Shown: positions 22,587-30,634 of the stretch, in pieces
Layout of the letters: every line of letters begins with the position of its first letter
Position numbering within the stretch: the stretch's first letter is position 1
Assembly (NCBI GenBank): GCA_039815465.1
Contig: JBCBZG010000023.1
Span: forward strand, 1-64,000
Direction of reading: 5' to 3'
Source: Shimia_B sp039815465
Lineage (GTDB): Bacteria > Pseudomonadota > Alphaproteobacteria > Rhodobacterales > Rhodobacteraceae
Length of the DNA stretch: 64,000 nucleotides
Program-made: the position numbers and the translations under genes
Notes under the pieces: model-generated
What the model was told of the DNA's origin: nothing
The model's input: only the letters and a program-made list of their open reading frames with translations
Databases searched by the model: none

Positions 22587-24034
22587 TGTTTATCCTCGAA
22601 TTCCTGGGCCAATTCCTAACGCTGAACGAGATCCTCGTTCCGATGATCTTTGTCGTCTTTATCGTCTTGCTCTTTCGCGGGGTGCCGGTGGCCATGGCGC
22701 TCGTGGGTGTGGCGCTGATTTTCTACCTGTTTGCGGTGTTCTTCCTCGATCCATTCCGGTCCGACATCCGCGATGTGATCGAGTTTGATCGCATCGGGGC
22801 GGAGTGGCGCAAGCTCGGCACCCTGCCCTCGCGGCTCTTTGGCAACATCGTGCAGAGCCCGGTGCTCGTGGCGCTGCCGATGTTTATCTTTATGGGGCTC
22901 ATGCTTGACCAATCGGGCGTGGCGCAGCGGATGATGCAGTCGATGCAAAAGCTCTTTGGCGGGCTCAAGGGCGGGCTGTCGCTGACGGTGCTTTTGATCG
23001 GGATCATTCTGGCGGCCTCCACCGGGGTGATTGGCGCGTCGGTGACGCTGCTTGGTGTGATGGCCCTGCCCGCGATGATGAAGCAGAACTATTCCAAGCC
23101 CATCGCCACGGGCACGATCGCCTCCGCCGGGACGCTGGGCATTCTGATCCCGCCCTCGATCATGCTGGTGATCATGTCTGACCAGCTGGCGATTTCGCTC
23201 GGGGATCTCTTCATGGGTGCGCTCTTTCCCGGTTTGATTCTGGGGGCGCTTTATATCGTGTTCATCGTGATTTACGGGATCATCCGGCCCCAAGATATGC
23301 CGGTGCCCGAAAACACGGAGCCAGTGAGCTGGACGACCGTGAAAGAGGTTTTGCTGTCGGTGATCCCGCCACTTTTCCTGATCCTTTTGGTGCTGGGCTC
23401 GATCTTTGCCGGTCTTGCCACCCCGACGGAGGCCTCGGGCCTCGGCGCGCTGGGCGCCACGCTTTTGGCCGTGGCCTATGGCAAGCTGTCCTTCAAAGTC
23501 CTGCGGGAGGTGTCGCGCTCGACGCTCAACACCGCTGGCTACATTCTGGGGATCTTCCTCGCTGCGAACTTTTTTGCCTATGTGCTGCGGCTCTACGGCG
23601 GCGATGAGGTGGTGGAGCATATGGTGGCGGGGATCTTTGAGAACCCGTATCTCGTGGTCGCGTTCATCCTCTTTATCGTGTTCCTGCTGGGCTTCCTGCT
23701 CGACTGGATCGAGATCACGCTGATCATCATGCCGCTCATGCTGCCGATTATTCAGGGGTTGGAGCTTGCGGTGCCGGATTATGGGACCATCCAGGACGCC
23801 CAAGTCGTGTGGTTCGCGATCCTGGTGGCGGTGACGTTGCAGACCTCGTTCCTTACGCCGCCAGTTGGGTTTGCGCTGTTCTACCTCAAGGGCGTGTGCC
23901 CGCCGGGCGTGAACCTGGGCCACATTTACCGCGGGATCATCCCGTTCGTGATGCTGCAGCTGCTTGGCCTGTTTATTGTGTTCGAGATGCCGTGGCTCAC
24001 GACTTGGCTGCCATCGGTGGCCTACGCGAACTAG
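22586..24034 (+). CDS. TRAP transporter large permease subunit (DctM type)
   Basis: 482 residues and about 12 membrane helices. LFGNIVQSPVLVALPMFIFMG, GLKGGLSLTVLLIGIILAAS, TGTIASAGTLGILIPPSIML and TPTEASGLGALGA are typical DctM motifs. It forms the ion-coupled channel that imports the ligand delivered by the periplasmic protein. The ATG shares a base with the small permease stop (TGATG), so translation is coupled. The gene ends the TRAP operon; a repeat with two hairpins follows. Confidence 0.94.
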   Translation: MFILEFLGQFLTLNEILVPMIFVVFIVLLFRGVPVAMALVGVALIFYLFAVFFLDPFRSDIRDVIEFDRIGAEWRKLGTLPSRLFGNIVQSPVLVALPMFIFMGLMLDQSGVAQRMMQSMQKLFGGLKGGLSLTVLLIGIILAASTGVIGASVTLLGVMALPAMMKQNYSKPIATGTIASAGTLGILIPPSIMLVIMSDQLAISLGDLFMGALFPGLILGALYIVFIVIYGIIRPQDMPVPENTEPVSWTTVKEVLLSVIPPLFLILLVLGSIFAGLATPTEASGLGALGATLLAVAYGKLSFKVLREVSRSTLNTAGYILGIFLAANFFAYVLRLYGGDEVVEHMVAGIFENPYLVVAFILFIVFLLGFLLDWIEITLIIMPLMLPIIQGLELAVPDYGTIQDAQVVWFAILVAVTLQTSFLTPPVGFALFYLKGVCPPGVNLGHIYRGIIPFVMLQLLGLFIVFEMPWLTTWLPSVAYAN

Positions 24035-24057
24035 CGAGACGTTGGATTTGAGCTCAC

Positions 24058-24107
24058 GCCCGGTGGGAACCACCGGGCAGCCCCCGACCGCCCCCACGGG
24101 CGGGGGC
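24058..24107. repeat. Two-hairpin intergenic repeat, copy A
   Basis: A 9-bp stem with 3-nt loop (24058-24066 with 24070-24078) is followed by a GC-rich hairpin (24088-24093 with 24098-24103, enclosed by 24080-24085 with 24102-24107 as an alternative pairing). It lies between the convergent dctM and PhzF genes and probably acts as their terminator. The 12-base core CGCCCCCACGGG recurs exactly in copy B at 27761-27772. Confidence 0.65.
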
Positions 24108-24182
24108 TTCACCCCCACCCTCGGTCGGGGTCAGCCCTCCGCGCTTCGATAAACGCGGGATTGCTAGGCGGATATCGCAGAC

Positions 24183-25064
24183 CTAACCGAAATCTACAGT
24201 GCCCGACATCAGGATATGCGCGTGGCCCCCAACGCGCACCGCCTCGGGCGCGCCTTTCGGCCCCAGAATCTCTACCATCGCTTCCCCCGGGCGGCCCAGG
24301 TCGTGGCCCTGTTCAGCGATATAGCGCCGGGTGTCGATGAGCCCGTGTTTCCACAAATACGCAGCTGTGGCCCCGGTAGCGGAGCCCGTAAAAGGATCCT
24401 CAGGCGGCGATGGCGGCGCCATCAGAAGCCGGGCAAAGGTCTGGCCGCGATCCACGCCGCTGCGCACCACCAGATAGGGTTCTGACATTGTGCCATCAGG
24501 GACGCCCAGGCCCGCGCAATGGGCGCGCAGCGCCTCCAGGTCGAGCTGCGCCGCGCGGAGCGCATCGAGCGACCCGAGCACCGTGATCACGAACCCAAGC
24601 CCAGTGGACACGAGCTGCGGTGTGCCGACTACGTCATCTGCGCTGAGCCCGTAAATCGCCGCCACTTGGCCTGGGTCGCAGGTGGGCCCAAACTCCGGCG
24701 CGGCTTGGGTCATGGTAAAGCGCGGGCCGCTCCCCGTCTCCTCCACGTCGACGGTGATGATCCCTGCCCCAGTTTCGAACCGCATCTGCGGCCCTGTCAG
24801 CGCGCCGCGGTCATAGAGCGACGCGGCGGTCGCCACGGTTGGGTGCCCGGCAAAGGGGATTTCGTGGGAGGCGAGGAAGTAGCGCACCTTCACATCGGCC
24901 ACGTCCGATGGTTCCAAAAACGTGCACTCCACGAGGGAGGTCTCCGCCACGAACCGCGTACACGTCGCAGCATCCAGCGCGCCTGCGTCGTGGACAACTG
25001 CGCAGCCGTTGCCGCCCATGGGCTGGGTGGTGAACGCATCCACCCAGTCCACGGGGCGCCGCAT
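24183..25064 (-). CDS. PhzF family isomerase/epimerase-like protein
   Basis: 293 residues of the PhzF fold, which is related to diaminopimelate epimerase. VDAFTTQPMGGNGCAVV near the start, a catalytic glutamate in ETSLVECTFLEP, FASHEIPFAGHPTVATA-like sequence (FLASHEIPFAGHPT) and EDPFTGSATGATAAYL are the family hallmarks. Only PhzF of phenazine producers has a known reaction; in other bacteria the substrate is not known. No phenazine genes are nearby. The gene's ATG shares one base with the end of the DUF1150 gene, so it may be read from the heat-shock promoter of hsp20. Confidence 0.9.
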   Translation of the reverse strand: MRRPVDWVDAFTTQPMGGNGCAVVHDAGALDAATCTRFVAETSLVECTFLEPSDVADVKVRYFLASHEIPFAGHPTVATAASLYDRGALTGPQMRFETGAGIITVDVEETGSGPRFTMTQAAPEFGPTCDPGQVAAIYGLSADDVVGTPQLVSTGLGFVITVLGSLDALRAAQLDLEALRAHCAGLGVPDGTMSEPYLVVRSGVDRGQTFARLLMAPPSPPEDPFTGSATGATAAYLWKHGLIDTRRYIAEQGHDLGRPGEAMVEILGPKGAPEAVRVGGHAHILMSGTVDFG

Positions 25065-25288
25065 CAGTGCACCGTCACGGGGCTAAAGTTGTTCTCGCGG
25101 GCCAGCACAAAGGCCAGCTTGCGGTCCGCCACAAGCGCGAGCTGCTCGCCATCCGCGTTGTGAACTGCATAGACCCTATCGCGGTCGCCAGCTTCCTGCC
25201 GGACCTCGCTGGGCAGCGACGCCACGGCCACGGGTTTGACATAGACCAGGGAGGTCGCGCTGTCTGGGAAATCAAACTTGGTATTCAT
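25064..25288 (-). CDS. DUF1150 family protein
   Basis: 74 residues (SATSLVYVKPVAVASLPSEV, then DRVYAVHNADGEQLALVADR and FVLARENNFSPVTVH). This is the DUF1150 pattern, a short alphaproteobacterial protein that is nearly always found beside a small heat-shock protein gene, as here, 4 bases after hsp20. A role as a helper in the heat-shock response is an inference from that context only. No signal peptide or membrane segment. Confidence 0.85.
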   Translation of the reverse strand: MNTKFDFPDSATSLVYVKPVAVASLPSEVRQEAGDRDRVYAVHNADGEQLALVADRKLAFVLARENNFSPVTVH

Positions 25289-25292
25289 CGCC

Positions 25293-25706
25293 TTACCCTT
25301 TCCGAATGTTGATGGTCTGCACGACCTTGTCTGGTACCGAGCGCGTCAAATCGATGTGGAGCAGCCCGTTTTCCATCTGCGCCTCGCCCACATCCACGCC
25401 CTCGGCGAGCACAAAGGACCGCTGGAACTGGCGTGCAGCGATCCCGCGGTGCAAAAACACCCGCCCTTCGCTGTCGTCACCTTGGCGGCCGCGGATCACA
25501 AGCTGCCGGTCCTCGACGGTGATCGACAGATCGTCCTCGCGGAATCCCGCCAGCGCGAGCGTGATCCGGTAGGAATGCTCGGAGGTTTGTTCAATGTTAT
25601 AAGGGGGGTAGCCGTCATTGCCGGTCTTTGCCGTGCGTTCGACGAGCCGTTCGAGCTGATCAAATCCCAACAGGTAGGGATGCGCGCCAAGCGTCAGTTT
25701 TGTCAT
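25293..25706 (-). CDS. Small heat-shock protein, Hsp20/IbpA family
   Basis: 137 residues with an alpha-crystallin domain. YPPYNIEQTSEHSYRITLAL opens the domain, LVIRGRQGDDSEGRVFLHRG and ARQFQRSFVLAEGVDV are typical of IbpA, and QTINIRKG near the C-terminus supplies the IxI motif used for oligomer contacts. It holds unfolding proteins for refolding by DnaK and ClpB. Upstream is a heat-shock-type promoter with a leader of about 60 bases. DUF1150 and PhzF genes follow with almost no gap. Confidence 0.94.
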   Translation of the reverse strand: MTKLTLGAHPYLLGFDQLERLVERTAKTGNDGYPPYNIEQTSEHSYRITLALAGFREDDLSITVEDRQLVIRGRQGDDSEGRVFLHRGIAARQFQRSFVLAEGVDVGEAQMENGLLHIDLTRSVPDKVVQTINIRKG

Positions 25707-25765
25707 GGGCGGATGTCCTTTTGTCTAAGCAACGCGCCTTGTTGGGCCTCTCATGAGCACCCATT
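25707..25765 (-). promoter_or_regulatory. Possible ROSE-like RNA thermometer in the hsp20 leader
   Basis: On the minus strand the leader carries TTGCT (25728-25732) 8 bases before AAGGA (25716-25720), the ribosome-binding site of hsp20. The motif U-U/C-G-C-U facing the Shine-Dalgarno is the hallmark of ROSE thermometers, which occur before small heat-shock genes in alphaproteobacteria. The leader is short for a full ROSE element and the upstream helices are not obvious, so this is only a candidate. Confidence 0.35.
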
Positions 25766-25772
25766 TGCATAG

Positions 25773-25802
25773 AAATATGGGTAAAAATCTGCGCCACACA
25801 AG
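25773..25802 (-). promoter_or_regulatory. RpoH-type heat-shock promoter of hsp20
   Basis: On the minus strand CTTGTG (25797-25802) and CCCATATTT (25773-25781) are separated by 15 bases. This is close to the sigma-32 consensus (CTTGAA, 13-17 bases, CCCCATNT). It lies about 70 bases before the hsp20 start. Confidence 0.7.
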
Positions 25803-25843
25803 ACCGTAAGCTTTGCGTGAACCGAAAGGAGGGTGATAGGCTT

Positions 25844-26092
25844 ATGGCTATGGACGGGCCTGCGATGACCCCGGGCACGGCGCCCGGGACCATGGATCGA
25901 GACAGCGTGTTGCGCGCTGAACTGTCGGTTGTGCGCGACCGGCATCGGGCGCTTGATGACCAGATCACCGCGCTGCAAGACGCCCCACTGCCCGATCAGC
26001 TGACCATTCGGCGGCTGAAAAAGGAAAAGCTGGCGCTCAAGGACCGGATCGCGCGGATCGAGGATCAGTTGACCCCCGATATCATTGCTTAG
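25844..26092 (+). CDS. DUF465 (YdcH-like) protein
   Basis: 82 residues from the ATG at 25844, which has AGGAGGG about 10 bases upstream; a GTG at 25817 would add nine residues that overlap the ribosome-binding site. The C-terminal half (LSVVRDRHRALDDQITALQD, LTIRRLKKEKLALKDRIARI) is the DUF465 helical hairpin, with the L-K-K-E-K-L-x-L-K-D motif. Function unknown. purE starts 45 bases downstream in the same direction, an association I recall from other Rhodobacterales. Confidence 0.85.
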   Translation: MAMDGPAMTPGTAPGTMDRDSVLRAELSVVRDRHRALDDQITALQDAPLPDQLTIRRLKKEKLALKDRIARIEDQLTPDIIA

Positions 26093-26137
26093 GATCACGA
26101 CCCTGCTATAGGGAGCGCTTCTAACGTGGGGGCCGCC

Positions 26138-26614
26138 ATGGCAGAGGTTGGGATCATCATGGGCAGTCAGTCGGACTGGCCCACCATGCAAAAAGCAGCA
26201 GAGATTTTGGACGAGCTTGGCGTGGCCTATGACACGCGGATCGTGTCAGCGCACCGGACGCCGGACCGGCTGTGGGACTATGGGCGCGCGGCCGCAGGGC
26301 GTGGGCTGAAAGCGATCATTGCGGGCGCTGGCGGCGCGGCGCATCTGCCGGGGATGATGGCCTCCAAAACGCGGGTGCCGGTGATTGGCGTCCCGATCCA
26401 GACCAAGGCGCTGAACGGTATCGATAGCCTTTATTCCATTGTCCAGATGCCGCGCGGGTTTCCCGTGGCGACCATGGCCATTGGGGAGGCTGGTGCCGTC
26501 AATGCAGGCCTGATGGCGGCGGGCATCCTCGCCGTGAGCGATCCAGCGCTGGCTGCACGGCTAGATGCGTGGCGCGCGGCGCTTTCGGCCTCCATCCCGG
26601 AGGTGCCGGAATGA
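26138..26614 (+). CDS. purE: N5-carboxyaminoimidazole ribonucleotide mutase
   Basis: PurE moves the carboxylate of N5-CAIR to carbon 4 in purine synthesis. It has 158 residues. GIIMGSQSDWPTM, VSAHRTPDRLWDYGR with the catalytic histidine, AGAGGAAHLPGMMAS and GVPIQTKALNGIDSLYSIVQ are the class I PurE motifs. The ATG at 26138 fits the family better than the GTG-type start 12 bases upstream. The gene overlaps purK by 4 bases, and the two enzymes act in sequence. Confidence 0.96.
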   Translation: MAEVGIIMGSQSDWPTMQKAAEILDELGVAYDTRIVSAHRTPDRLWDYGRAAAGRGLKAIIAGAGGAAHLPGMMASKTRVPVIGVPIQTKALNGIDSLYSIVQMPRGFPVATMAIGEAGAVNAGLMAAGILAVSDPALAARLDAWRAALSASIPEVPE

Positions 26615-27669
26615 CGCCGCTCGCGCCAGGGGCCACCATCGGCATTTTGGGCGGCGGGCAGCTTGGCCGGATGCTGTCGGTCGCAGCGTCGCGTCTGGGC
26701 TTTGCCTGCCACATCTTTGACCCCGACCCGGGCGCGCCAGCCGCGCAGGTGGCGGCGCGGCATGTCTGCGCGTCCTACGAGGACGCGGACGCCGTGCGCG
26801 CCTTTGCGGCCGCGGTGGATGTCGTGACCTATGAATTTGAAAACATCCCCACCGCCGCGCTCGACGCGATTGAGGCGCTGGCGCCTATTCACCCGAACCG
26901 CCGCGCGCTGGCCGTGTCGCAGGACCGGCTGGTGGAAAAGGACTTCCTGACCGATCTCGGCCTCACCTGCGCGCCCTATGCCGACATTAACACCGGCGGG
27001 GACCTCGTGGCGGCGCTGCCGCATTTTGGCGGGGGCATCCTCAAAACCCGGCGCTTTGGCTATGACGGCAAGGGCCAGCAGCGGCTTGCGGCAGATGACG
27101 ACCCGACGGAGGCCTTTGAGGCCTTGGCAGGGGCGCAAGCGGTCCTAGAGGGCGTCATCAATTTTTCTTGCGAGATCTCCGTCATTGCCGCCCGCGGCCA
27201 GGACGGTGCGGTGGCCTGCTACGACCCAGGGCAGAACGTGCATGAGGGCGGCATTCTGCGGACGACCACGGTGCCCGCCACGGTGCCCGCGCGGGTGAAA
27301 TCGGACGCGGTGCTGGCGGCGGCGCAGATCCTCAACGCGCTCGATTATGTGGGCGTGCTGGGGGTGGAGTTCTTTGTGACGCCCCAAGGCCTCGTGGTGA
27401 ACGAGATCGCCCCGCGGGTGCATAACTCCGGCCACTGGACGCAGAATGGCTGCACCATCGACCAGTTCGAGCAGCATATCCGTGCCGTTGCGGGCTGGCC
27501 GCCGGGCGACGGGCAACGGCACGCGAATGTGGTGATGGAGAACCTGATTGGCGACGACGTGGATCGCGTGCCAGAGCTCGCGGGCGCTGGTGTGGCGATC
27601 CACCTCTATGGGAAGTCAGAGGCGCGAGCGGGTCGCAAGATGGGTCACGTAAACCGAGTGACGGGTTAG
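26611..27669 (+). CDS. purK: 5-(carboxyamino)imidazole ribonucleotide synthase
   Basis: PurK uses ATP and bicarbonate to carboxylate AIR, giving the substrate of PurE. It has 352 residues and an ATP-grasp fold. IGILGGGQLGRMLSVAASRL at the start, TYEFENIPTAAL, ILKTRRFGYDGKGQ, VVNEIAPRVHNSGHWT and the final LYGKSEARAGRKMGHV are diagnostic. ATGA overlap with purE fixes the start at 26611. Confidence 0.97.
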   Translation: MTPLAPGATIGILGGGQLGRMLSVAASRLGFACHIFDPDPGAPAAQVAARHVCASYEDADAVRAFAAAVDVVTYEFENIPTAALDAIEALAPIHPNRRALAVSQDRLVEKDFLTDLGLTCAPYADINTGGDLVAALPHFGGGILKTRRFGYDGKGQQRLAADDDPTEAFEALAGAQAVLEGVINFSCEISVIAARGQDGAVACYDPGQNVHEGGILRTTTVPATVPARVKSDAVLAAAQILNALDYVGVLGVEFFVTPQGLVVNEIAPRVHNSGHWTQNGCTIDQFEQHIRAVAGWPPGDGQRHANVVMENLIGDDVDRVPELAGAGVAIHLYGKSEARAGRKMGHVNRVTG

Positions 27670-27730
27670 GGCTGCAGACCTAAAGCCGTTGAATGGCCGA
27701 TCAACCAATCCGCATAGCCGCAGCGTGATC

Positions 27731-27775
27731 GCCCGGCGGCACCGCCGGGCCGCGCCGTTCCGCCCCCACGGGGCG
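27731..27775. repeat. Two-hairpin intergenic repeat, copy B
   Basis: A 9-bp stem (27731-27739 with 27742-27750) is followed by CGCCCC-CAC-GGGGCG (27761-27775). The layout and a shared 12-base core match copy A at 24058-24107. It lies between the convergent purK and lipase genes and probably terminates purEK. Nothing else is apparent in the 27670-27841 spacer. Confidence 0.65.
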
Positions 27776-27841
27776 GCGCTTCTGCTTCCAAGTCGCAGAA
27801 TTTAGCTCAGCGGAAGGCTGGCTGTACCAGTATCCTATGCC

Positions 27842-28570
27842 CTAAGGCTGCACCGCCTCCTGCACCAGATCGAGCAGGGTTAGATCGGCGTCAAACCGAC
27901 CTGCTTCGAGAAACTCCAGCACCTGCGCAACCACAAGCGGGTTCATCATCATAAACGTATGGGTCACGGGCAGCACGATGTGGTCGGCCATCCCCTCCAC
28001 ACGCGTCGAACTGACGGAGACTTTGCCGTCATCCGGTCCCGGAATGATCTGCGAGTAAACCGGGCTGACCGTGCGATTGCCTGCTATCACGCCAAGCTCA
28101 AACCGCGCAGGCCCAAGCCTGGCGGGCACCCCGTCGGTGCCAAGCTGCGCGCCTGCGGGGCCGTTGACCCACTCAAACGGTGGGAGATCCGCCAGTGCAT
28201 CCACAAGCTCCGTCCCTTGGTTTGGGGGGGCGAGCATCACGGCGCGGCCAATGCGGGCGCGCTCGGCCTCCGTCGCGGTTTCGGCCCAGGCGCGCAGCAG
28301 AATGCCGCCCATGGAATGGGTGACGAAATGCACCTGATCGGTGCCGCATTGGGCCATAGCCTCCGGCACGATGCCTTGGGCAAGCTGGTCGATGCCGAAC
28401 TCCGTCGATGGATAGTCGACGAGGACGGTCTCATAGCCCGCCGCTTCGAGCGCCTCGCCCATAATGGCGAGCGATGTTTCCGTCCGTGCCAAACCATGCA
28501 GCAGCACAACGCATTGGGCGCCCATCGTCGGGGACGCACCAAAGAGGAGGAGGGCGGCGAGCTTCCACAT
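27842..28570 (-). CDS. Exported lipase/esterase-like alpha/beta hydrolase
   Basis: 242 residues from the ATG at 28570; the signal peptide is MWKLAALLLFGASPTMGAQ. VVLLHGLARTETSLAIMGEA is the oxyanion strand of bacterial lipases, the nucleophile is the serine in VTHSMGGILLRAWAE, and the histidine is in LPVTHTFMMMNP. MLAPPNQGTELVDALADL is also typical of PGAP1-like/triacylglycerol lipase-like proteins. It probably hydrolyses an ester or lipid in the periplasm; the substrate is unknown. The open frame reaches 28588, but the later ATG gives a better signal peptide. Confidence 0.83.
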   Translation of the reverse strand: MWKLAALLLFGASPTMGAQCVVLLHGLARTETSLAIMGEALEAAGYETVLVDYPSTEFGIDQLAQGIVPEAMAQCGTDQVHFVTHSMGGILLRAWAETATEAERARIGRAVMLAPPNQGTELVDALADLPPFEWVNGPAGAQLGTDGVPARLGPARFELGVIAGNRTVSPVYSQIIPGPDDGKVSVSSTRVEGMADHIVLPVTHTFMMMNPLVVAQVLEFLEAGRFDADLTLLDLVQEAVQP

Positions 28571-28642
28571 GACGTTGACGTAAACCAATTCGCCGCCGAT
28601 TTCACCCCGCCCGCGCGAAACGCACGCAACGTCAACTTCGCG

Positions 28643-29506
28643 CTAACGGCGCGGGGCAAGCACCGCGAGCGCCACCCCGCCCAAAACAATGGCAGAGGCG
28701 ACAGCAAAGCGCAGCGTCAGCGGCTCCGCCAGAAAGACCATCCCGCCAGCCATCGCGATAAGCGGCACGGTCAGTTGCGCCACCGCCGCAACGCTCGGCA
28801 AAAGCTGAGGCAGCACCCGGAACCACAGCGCATAGCCCAGACCCGATGTGAGGGCCCCCGAAGCGATGCCGAGCAGCCACCCGCGCAACGGCACCTCCGC
28901 CCCCTGCCCTAAGGCTCCGGCCACCAGCATTGCCGCGCCCACGGGCACGGTGGCGATCATAAAATTGCGCGCCGTGTCGCCGAGCGGGTCCTGCGACCCC
29001 CGCCCGAGCAGGGAATACGCCCCCCAGCCCAGCGCGGCCGAAAGCATCAGGAGCGCGCCAAAGACATCGGGCGCCCCGCTCCCGCTGGGCCAGAGCAGGT
29101 AGGTAAGACCCAGAAAGGCAAGCCCTGCGCCCAGCCAGCGCGCAGCTGGGACCCGCTCCCCACCGAGCACGGCGCCGACAAACATCGTCACCTGCACCCC
29201 GCCAAAGAGGATCAGCGCCCCGAGCCCCGCGGGCAGGCTCAGATAGGCCAGCGAAAAGCCGAGGAGGTAGAGCGCAAGCGCGCCTGCGGCCGTCAGCTCC
29301 GCCCCCGTGGGCGCACGACGGGGGCGGTCGATGTGGCGGTCGCGCACCCGCACAAGCAATGCGAGCGTGAGCGCCCCGGCGAGGACGCGGATCACGGCAA
29401 ACTCCAACGCGCCGGTGGCGTCATCGCCGACCAGAGCCAGGCGGTTGAGGACCGAATTCCCCGCAAAGGCCACCAAGACGCCCAAGAGGAGGATCAAAAG
29501 CTTCAC
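28643..29506 (-). CDS. EamA/DMT superfamily permease
   Basis: 287 residues with about ten membrane helices and the duplicated five-helix EamA pattern. The first copy has LLILLLGVLVAFAGNSVLNR and LYLLGFSLAYLSLPAGLGAL, the second has LLMLSAALGWGAYSLLGRGS and LAEPLTLRFAVASAIVLGGV. It is a drug/metabolite exporter-like protein of unknown substrate. Its start overlaps the end of the phnM-like gene by 4 bases, which suggests co-transcription with that gene. Confidence 0.88.
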   Translation of the reverse strand: MKLLILLLGVLVAFAGNSVLNRLALVGDDATGALEFAVIRVLAGALTLALLVRVRDRHIDRPRRAPTGAELTAAGALALYLLGFSLAYLSLPAGLGALILFGGVQVTMFVGAVLGGERVPAARWLGAGLAFLGLTYLLWPSGSGAPDVFGALLMLSAALGWGAYSLLGRGSQDPLGDTARNFMIATVPVGAAMLVAGALGQGAEVPLRGWLLGIASGALTSGLGYALWFRVLPQLLPSVAAVAQLTVPLIAMAGGMVFLAEPLTLRFAVASAIVLGGVALAVLAPRR

Positions 29507-30567
29507 GCCAGGGCCTCGATCAGCGGGGCAGTCAAGTAGCTCCAGCGGCCTGCGACCATGGTGCCCACCACCCGCCCGCGCGAATCAAGCACGCAGAGGT
29601 CCGTACGCTGGCCGAGGTCCAGCGTGCCCCGGTCGGTGAGGCCCAGGGCGCGCGCAGGCGCGGCGGAGATCAGGGGCCAGGCATCGATGCCGTCCCGCTC
29701 CAACAGGAGCGCGGCTTGGCGTGGGGCTGGGTAGTGATAGTCGGACACAAGCACATCGCAGCGCCCCGCGCGCACTGCGTCTGCTGCGGAGAGGTTCTTT
29801 TTGTGGCTGCCCCCGCGCACGACATTTGGCGCGCCGAGCACGATGGTGTCGCCTGCAGCATGGGCGGCGTTGAGCGCCTCCTGCGTTTCTGGGAACTCTG
29901 CCAGTGTCGCGCCAAGCTGCCGGAACCGCGCCCGGCTATCCGCGGTCGCATCATCATGGCTGCCCAAGCGGACCCCCGCCGCGCGCAGCCGCTGGGCGAG
30001 CGCAGCGACCGCGCCCGGCATCGCGGGCGCGTTATCGTGGAGCCTGCGCAAAAGCGCCTCGTGATCCTTTGGCGCGCGCCCCGCCTTAAGCGCCTGCCCC
30101 TGGAGCCGCGGCGGCGTGCGCCCCTTGGCAAGCGCGTCATGCGGCAAGTGATCGTTGAAGACGACATCTGTGATCCCCGCCTCGCCCACGAAGCGGGCAA
30201 TGTCGTCGAAATCATCGATCATGGAGATCTCAACACGCAGCTGCACCCGCATATCGGTCAGAAGCTGTGGCCGTGCAGTGGCAAGCGCGGCCACGAGGCG
30301 GCGCGCAAAGTCAGGCCCGCGCATGCCCCCCTCCCACGACCAGAACTGGGCGAGCACGGCGGTCGTGATGCCATTGGCGGCAAGCTCCGCATCGAGCGCG
30401 ACCAGCCCCTGGGTGAGGTCCTTGAGCGCGCCGCGCCGGGGCGCCAAATGCCGCTCGAACCCATCACCGTGGAGATCGACAATGCCGGGGCGGACGTCGA
30501 ATGCCCCGAGCCGGTCAAGGCTGGCGAGGGCGGTGGCGGATAGGGTTGGGGGCAGCGCGCGTAACAT
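29503..30567 (-). CDS. phnM: Alpha-D-ribose 1-methylphosphonate 5-triphosphate diphosphatase (PhnM-like)
   Basis: 354 residues of the amidohydrolase superfamily. VDLHGDGFERHLAPRRG supplies the metal-binding histidines, and VFNDHLPHD, GVRLGSHDDAT, VLGAPNVVRGGSHKKN and VSDYHYPAPR are PhnM-specific motifs. PhnM removes pyrophosphate from the RPnTP intermediate of the C-P lyase pathway. No other phn gene is in the window; the partner here is a DMT permease. It may be a stray copy that works with a distant phn cluster, or it may act on another triphosphate. Confidence 0.85.
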   Translation of the reverse strand: MLRALPPTLSATALASLDRLGAFDVRPGIVDLHGDGFERHLAPRRGALKDLTQGLVALDAELAANGITTAVLAQFWSWEGGMRGPDFARRLVAALATARPQLLTDMRVQLRVEISMIDDFDDIARFVGEAGITDVVFNDHLPHDALAKGRTPPRLQGQALKAGRAPKDHEALLRRLHDNAPAMPGAVAALAQRLRAAGVRLGSHDDATADSRARFRQLGATLAEFPETQEALNAAHAAGDTIVLGAPNVVRGGSHKKNLSAADAVRAGRCDVLVSDYHYPAPRQAALLLERDGIDAWPLISAAPARALGLTDRGTLDLGQRTDLCVLDSRGRVVGTMVAGRWSYLTAPLIEALA

Positions 30568-30634
30568 GGCGCTGCCATATCAGGTTTGGGGCCGGAGCAA
30601 AGATGTGCGCGGAGGGCGCGCATCACATCTGCGT

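Noticed and set aside
22616..24118. 500-codon open frame antisense to the TRAP large permease
   Set aside because: Histidine/arginine-rich mirror of a membrane protein gene, no family resemblance.
24183..25064. Phenazine biosynthesis locus because of PhzF
   Set aside because: PhzF homologues are common in non-producers and no other phz gene is present.
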